NCBI GenBank assembly: GCA_029747015.1
Contig: JAKOGI010000051.1
Coordinates: 989,501 to 1,053,500, forward strand
DNA length: 64,000 nucleotides
Origin: Carnegiea gigantea
Taxonomy: Eukaryota > Streptophyta > Magnoliopsida > Caryophyllales > Cactaceae
Direction of reading: 5' to 3'
Below the pieces are notes generated by a model. It saw only the letters and a program-made list of their open reading frames with translations, was not told the origin of the DNA and did not search any database. This document shows positions 58,335 through 64,000 of the stretch, piece by piece; within the stretch, counting starts at the first letter, position 1, and each line of letters begins with the position of its first letter. The position numbers and the translations under genes were made by a program.

Positions 58335-60978
58335 CTAGGCAGACGCCATAGGAGTTAGGTCGTACGAGACCTTACCCTCAATTGGTTCTCCAGCAACATA
58401 AGGCTTAAGCCGGGAACTGTTCACTTTGAATGACCCCATGCCATCCGTACCGATCTCAACAGCGCCATAAGGGTATACCTTTAGCACTGTGAAGGGACCC
58501 GACCATCGGGAGCGAAGCTTCCCAGGAAAAAGCTTCAATCTAGAGTTGAAGAGGAGAACCAGATCACCTTTCTGAAACTCTCGCCTGTTTATGAACCGAT
58601 CATGCCACCTTTTTACTCGTTCCTTACAGAGCCTCGAATTCTCATATGCGTCAGACCGAATTTCCTCCAGCTCATTCAGTTGTAGCAGCCTTTTCTCCCC
58701 CGCCGATTTCAAGTCGAAATTGAGGTGCTTGATAGCCCAATAAGCCTTATGTTCCAGTTCTACGGGGAGGTGGCAAGGCTTGCCATAGATAAGGCGAAAG
58801 GGGGTGGTACCTATAGGAGTCTTGAAAGCCGTGCGGTAGGCCCAAAGAGCATCATCAAGCTTATCCACCCAATCCTTTCGCGATCGCGTAACTGTTTTCT
58901 CCAAAATGGCCTTGAGTTCACGATTTGAGATTTCCACTTGGCCACTAGTCTGGGGGTGATAGCTGAGCCCAAATTTGTGATGCACCCCGTACTTCTTCAG
59001 AAGGGCTTCCAACCTTTTCTCTACAAAGTGTGGGCCATTGTCACTGATTATGACTCTCGGGACTCCAAAACGCGGAAATATAATCTTCTTGAAAAATTTT
59101 GCTACGACCTTGGAGTCATTAGTGGGACTAGCGACGGCTTCCACCCATTTGGAGACATAATCCACAGCGACAAGGACATATTTGTGGCCTCTCGAAGACG
59201 GAAAAGGTCCCATGAAGTCGATGCCCCAAACATCGAAGATCTCCACTTCAAGGATAAAGTTGAGGGGCATCTCATTCTTCCTAGATAGATTCCCTGTCCG
59301 CTGGCAGCGGTCACATGCTCGGACATAGGCATTGACGTCTTTAAATAGTGAAGGCCAAAAGAAACCCGCTTGCAGCACCTTAGCGGCTGTCTTGGAGGTG
59401 CTAGCGTGGCCCCCGCAAGGTGAGTCATGGCAATGGGAGATCACAGCTTGAATTTCCCCCTCAGGAAGACATCTCCTGATAATCCCATCCTTGCATAACT
59501 TATACAGGAAAGGTTCCTCCCAAAAATATGTTTTGGCATCATGGAGGAACTTCTTTCTCTGGTGGTAGGATAGATCACCGGGAAGGACTCCTGTAGCTCG
59601 ATAGTTCGCGTAGTCGGCGAACCATGGGGTGGATCCCGACTCGATCCCCATGAGGTGTTCGTTGGGAAAGGTATCATCAATAGGGGTGTCGCGGCTCTCA
59701 ACAAAGAGCCTGGAAAGATGATCGGCCACGACATTCTCGGCCCCTGCCTTGTCTTTAATCTCCAGGTCAAACTCTTGGAGTAGAAGAATCCATCTAATGA
59801 GGCGGGGCTTGGCATCCTTCTTTTCAAGGAGATGCTTGAGGGCAGAGTGGTCCGTATATACGATGACCTTGGAGCATAGCAGGTAGGGCCTGAATTTCTC
59901 CATTGCGAACACAACTGCCAGCAATTCCTTTTCAGTCGTGGTGTAGTTCTGCTGGGCCTCATCCAGCGTTCTACTAGCATAGTAGATCACCACTGGTTTC
60001 TTATCCTTCCTCTGCCCCAAAACTGCCCCCACCGCATGATCGCTGGCATCGCACATGATCTCAAATGGGAGATCCCAATCTGGTGGTTGTATGATGGGGG
60101 CATAAATTAGTGCCTGTTTAATCCTGCAAAAAGCTTCATGGCACTCATCAGTAAAGACAAACGGGGCATCTTTAGTGAGCAGCTGAGTAAGAGGCTTGGC
60201 GATTTTGGAGAAATCCTTGATAAAGCGGCGATAAAACCCCGCATGACCAAGGAAACTCCGCACTCCCTTTACCGAAGTAGGAGGGGGCAACCGCTCAATG
60301 ACCTCAACCTTAGCTTTGTCCACCTCGATGCCCCTAGCAGAAATGACATGACCTAGTACTACCCCTTCCTGCACCATAAAATGACACTTTTCCCAATTCA
60401 GCACTAGGTTGACTTCTTCACATCTATGGAGTACCTTGGTTAAATTTTCTAAGCAAATGGCGAAGGTACCTCCATAAACGGAGAAGTCGTCCATAAACAC
60501 CTCCATGATGTTCTCAATAAGGTCAGAAAATATGGCGGTTATGCAACGCTGGAAGGTGGCCGGGGCATTACATAATCCAAAAGGCATCCTTCTATAAGCG
60601 AATGTACCATACGGGCATGTGAAAGTCGTCTTTTCCTGATCATCAGGATGGATAGGAATCTGAAAGAAACCAGAATATCCATCCAGATAGCAGAAAAAGG
60701 AATGCTTCGCCAACCTTTCCAGCATTTGATCAATGAAAGGGAGGGGGAAATGATCCTTACGGGTGGCCTGGTTTAATCTGCGATAGTCGATGCACATGCG
60801 CCACCCAGTAACAGTCCTAGTAGAAATGAGCTCATTTCGCTCATTCTTAATAACAGTCATGCCGCCCTTTTTGGGGACTACCTAGACTGGACTCACCCAC
60901 TCGCTATCAGAGATAGGGTAGATAATTCCAGCATCAAGCAGTTTGAGGATCTCCTTTTTGACAACCTCTTGCATATTT
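58335..60978 (-). pseudogene. Athila-type pol of element 2, 5'-truncated with one stop
   Basis: From the Met at 60,860 it is open for 841 residues: reverse transcriptase (F-M-D-D at about 122-125), RNase H, integrase zinc finger with both His and Cys residues, all three integrase acidic residues, and a C-terminal domain to 58,335. Just upstream a TAG stands for the Gln codon of element 1 (V-S-P-V-stop-V-V-P). The frame ends at a deletion joint at about 60,980. Lack of the first fingers segment and of protease makes it inactive as a polyprotein. Confidence 0.9.
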
Positions 60979-61156
60979 GGACTCCCCTGACTGCGCCTGT
61001 GCATACAAAGCCAAAACTATACCAAGCGTAAACAGGCTCAAGCAAGAGTAAAAACAAGCAAAACGGAGGAAAAAGGGAAAGGGAAAAGGAAAAAGAAAAA
61101 GGAAAAGCCTAATCTCAAGCGTTTAAAATCGCTTTCGATGTTGAAAACAAACAAGT
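60979..61156 (-). other. Fused gag start and leader of element 2
   Basis: At about 60,980 pol sequence joins sequence found at 52,856 near the start of gag in element 1. About 2.8 kb (gag, protease, start of pol) is missing. Only 2 bp (GA) are shared at the joint, as in end-joining. The purine/pyrimidine-rich leader at 61,055-61,110 is complete. Confidence 0.8.
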
Positions 61157-61174
61157 TCCCCGGCAACGGCGCCA
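61157..61174 (-). other. Primer-binding site, tRNA-Asp
   Basis: Eighteen bases TGGCGCCGTTGCCGGGGA on the - strand are complementary to the 3' end of plant tRNA-Asp(GUC), six bases from the LTR. This is the usual Athila primer. Confidence 0.9.
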
Positions 61175-61180
61175 AAAACT

Positions 61181-62464
61181 TGTTGAGTTGAAATATAGCC
61201 GCAAGTGCACGGTGCCAGTTGTAGCTAGCAAAGGCAAGTACGGGTCGTATCCACAGAGAACTTAGTTTCAACCACCGAATCGATTTCTAACACTTAATCT
61301 AGGCGAATGTCGAGTGAAGTTGGTTTAACTGATTCTAACTCTATTTGGTCTAAGTCAATTATGAGAAGGGAATCCTGGATTGGGGTTCACCGCACTGTGA
61401 CGTTCATTGGAAAATAAACTAGGTCGCGTGAATCTGCCTGTAAGATAATTGAAATGGAATTATTACCGGTTTAAAGCATCTACGCCTACTTTCGAAGGTC
61501 ATTAGACTGATCAAGCTAACCTAGTTGTCTACTTTCGTGAAACCAGAATAACAAAACCACAAGATCATGTAATTTCGATTCCCAATTGCACCCCCAACTA
61601 CTTTCGTGTCAGGTAATTCAATTGCTCACAAAGCTACTCTAAGCAAAGGACCTAACTTTCGTTAGTCTCCTAAACCCTAATTAAGAACATGAATAAAACC
61701 CTCTCAGGCAATTCATCGAACACCTGGCATGCTAAGTGAGAATTCAATTATACTCTGGCGTAATTCACAAAAACCTAGAATTAACAATCCAATTTACATC
61801 ACAGGGGCTACACCCAATCCAAGATTAAGGAATTTAGCCGCTAAACATGATTCTAAACAACATCTCAATCAAGAACATACACATACCAAGAATACGAATA
61901 CTTGAATTAAGACGAAGAAGAAAAAGAAGAAGAGTATACTCTGTATATAATCTGCAGCAGTAATCTACCAAAAGCGTAACCAAATTCAATCCAAAGCTTC
62001 GAATTAAAATTGCAATAAAACTAGACCTAGGAACCCTCAAATCGCTCCTTTCGAGAGAGAGGAAAAAGGTAGAATGAAAACTGTCGAATTACAATCCAAA
62101 ACAGCGACAAAACAGCGACAACTAAAGTGGCACGGTCGTGCCGCTCGGCATGGGGGCACCGTGCCACTTCTCTGTCTTTCGCTTCTTCCCTTCTTTGGGT
62201 GGCACGCTCGTGCCACCTCGCCTGGAGTGACCGTGCCTCCTATTTTAACTCAATATTGACCCTTTTTGCTTCAATTTGGCGCGGCATTAGCTTGTTTTCC
62301 TCATTTATTCAAGTCAGGCTCCTGTAAATACAAAAACACGACTTTTAGGCAGATTTGAGATAAACAATGAATAATCGACCTCTAAACTCACAAAATTATA
62401 CCAGAAAATGCCGAGTTAATAGGTAAAAATCATGCCTAAAAGTGTGTAAAAAATAGGTTTATCA
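61181..62464 (-). repeat. Athila-type LTR 3, shared by elements 2 and 3
   Basis: Starts TGTTGAGTTG and ends GGTTTATCA, 1,284 bp. It is the 5' LTR of element 2 and the 3' LTR of element 3. TATA-like TTATATACA at about 61,942-61,950 on the - strand. Confidence 0.92.
62127..62166. promoter_or_regulatory. Double palindrome in LTR 3
   Basis: GTGGCACGGTCGTGCCGC followed by GGCATGGGGGCACCGTGCC; the second palindrome is less perfect than in LTR 2. The exact 14-mer is at 62,129-62,142, about 180 bp upstream of the TATA-like site. Confidence 0.75.
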
Positions 62465-64000
62465 ACTCCCCCATGCCTATCTCTTGCTTGTCCCCAAGCA
62501 AGACTAGAACCAAAAGAGGGAGTCAAGAACCTCAAGCTACTCGCCTCCTCAGGCAAGGCTAACAGTGGATCAGTCGAATCGAACACAGTTGCGCACAGCC
62601 AATGGGATAATTTAAGGCACAAGTACAATTTGCAAGATTCAGTTCAAATCGTTGGAGGACCACACGTTCAAGTCAACACACCGTCGAACCATATCACCCC
62701 CTCCCCAATCATGACGCATCCAAACAAGTAGTGGGCTAGTTGGCTTGGCAGTGACTCTCATAAGGGGGGGCAATGCAAATGCTCTCCCTCACATGTGTTT
62801 AAGATATAAAGAGGTTCGCTCGATTCGCTTCCACTAAAACAATCTACCATAGGCTTGGGAGAATTCTCAATTCTCCACCGCTAAAGTGCAAAATACACAA
62901 CAACAATCAAGAGGACTTCGCAGGGTTGAAATGGGGCTAAGGGTATAGGTAAGAGAGGGACAAACAGTTTGGGAAATGTGGAGCTAAAAGCCATAGTTAG
63001 TGAGCAACCAACAATTAAACAGATCACATCGCACTCTCAATGAAATAAAACATACCTAAACCCAACGGACCATCGGGAACGCACTATGCTTAACATGCCA
63101 AACACTTTTATTACTTTTTTTTTTCTTTCTCTTTTTTTTTTTTTTGTCTAGGGATAAGATAAATAAGTGCTTGGCATGCGCAATAACAATAAGAAAGTTT
63201 CCCGAGTAATCATCATGATGTATCCCCATTAAATGCCAAAATAACCACAACGATACCCAAAAGTTGCCCACAAACGTGAAGCGTTGCTCTACTGGCTTTG
63301 GCTTAAAGGTAGGAAATATGTTAAGGCCAAATGCTAGCAGTGAGAGGTTCACAACAAAACCGATAAGGCTCAAGGGGGTAAGCAAAGGGTAAACATTACA
63401 TCACAGGTGGCAATTTGGCTATGTAGCTCAAAAAGAAATGAATGCCTCTATCATTTTGATTGCTGTATACATGCTAAAAGCGATTTCAAAGAGAATCCAA
63501 CCAAGTTCTAGAGATGCTATCATGGAAGAGACACACATGGAAAAGAAATGAGACTAAATTGATGAATTAGTCTATAGGCTCAAAGTCTCACGGGTCACAC
63601 TACCAAATAACACAACCAACCCCAAAGATCTTACTGGATAGGAGTAATCATTCACGAAAAGGGGGTTTCAAGGGCGATCAGGAATGCGAACTAAACAGTG
63701 TGGTCACAACAATTTCAATATCATCAAGCAAACACATTTTTGCCACAAGGGACCCGCAAGTATACACAACCAAGTCAGCCAACTGATCCACAAGGCCTTG
63801 GTAATCGTCATAGGAGGGGTTTTCAAAAACTTTTTTCTCTTTTTTTTTGGGGGGGGGAAGATGAAAACAATAAAGCACCCTAAGCAAGAGTGGATAGGTG
63901 AAGAGAAGAGTTAAAAGAATTACCTCGCAGTCTTGTAATGCTCCACTCAACAGACGTCCACTTGAAGCCAAGGGTTAGAAAAAAAAAATAAAATATATAC
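62465..64000 (-). mobile_element. 3' end of Athila element 3 (continues past the window)
   Basis: Begins with the polypurine tract (62,465-62,477) and runs parallel to 54,191-55,650 with very few differences. It keeps about 86 bp around 62,730-62,815 lost from element 2. Its ORF3 and pol would lie beyond 64,000. Confidence 0.85.

Larger units (their letters stand above)
54191..61180 (-). mobile_element. Athila-type element 2, internal region
   Basis: Order on the - strand: primer site, leader, deletion joint, partial pol, triple palindrome segment, ORF3, 3' region, polypurine tract. It lacks gag and protease. It shares LTR 2 and LTR 3 with its neighbours. Confidence 0.88.

Noticed and set aside
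61157..61174. A match to tRNA-Asp as a possible tRNA gene
   Set aside because: Only the last 18 bases of the tRNA are matched, next to an LTR end. It is a primer-binding site.

Overview
The window is nuclear DNA of a flowering plant, most likely a eudicot. It is AT-rich and dominated by LTR retrotransposons, with a two-exon DC1-domain gene present in two copies and no prokaryotic signals. Species cannot be told from the sequence. I did no alignments; every identity statement is by eye.

Left part (1-45,332). A block of about 19 kb (copy 1, about 1-18,998) is followed directly by a second copy (18,999-45,332). Each copy starts at the same point, the end of an Athila-type LTR. Each then carries a degraded retroviral-type aspartic-protease fragment, a short DC1 remnant on the + strand, an apparently intact DC1 gene on the - strand, and a nested ~5-kb tandem repeat. 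Each 5-kb unit starts with a ~1.1-kb element with short inverted ends. Type I units end in a ~2-kb solo LTR holding a ~60-bp minisatellite. Type II units end in a TATA box and a small spliced reading frame. Copy 1 ends in a truncated solo Athila LTR. Copy 2 was enlarged by a Copia element lacking most of pol (27,049-29,756, perfect 5-bp target duplication) and a 6.8-kb block (about 30,342-37,175). That block holds a MITE, an RRM-type LINE with a 12-bp target duplication, and a hAT-like element.

Right part (45,333-64,000). Three Athila-type Ty3/Gypsy elements, all on the - strand, lie head to tail and share LTRs: LTR 45,333-46,678, internal region 1, LTR 52,900-54,190, internal region 2, LTR 61,181-62,464, then the 3' region of a third element running off the window. 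Region 1 keeps gag, protease and pol (all broken) but has lost its primer site and ORF3. Region 2 keeps the tRNA-Asp primer site, most of pol and ORF3 but has lost gag and protease. Neither can move alone.

The most unusual signal is a GC-rich double palindrome built on GGCACGGTCGTGCC. It lies upstream of the TATA box in the Athila LTRs and, independently, in the Copia LTRs. It occurs three more times between pol and ORF3 of Athila element 2. I propose it as a shared promoter module, possibly also driving ORF3 from inside the element.
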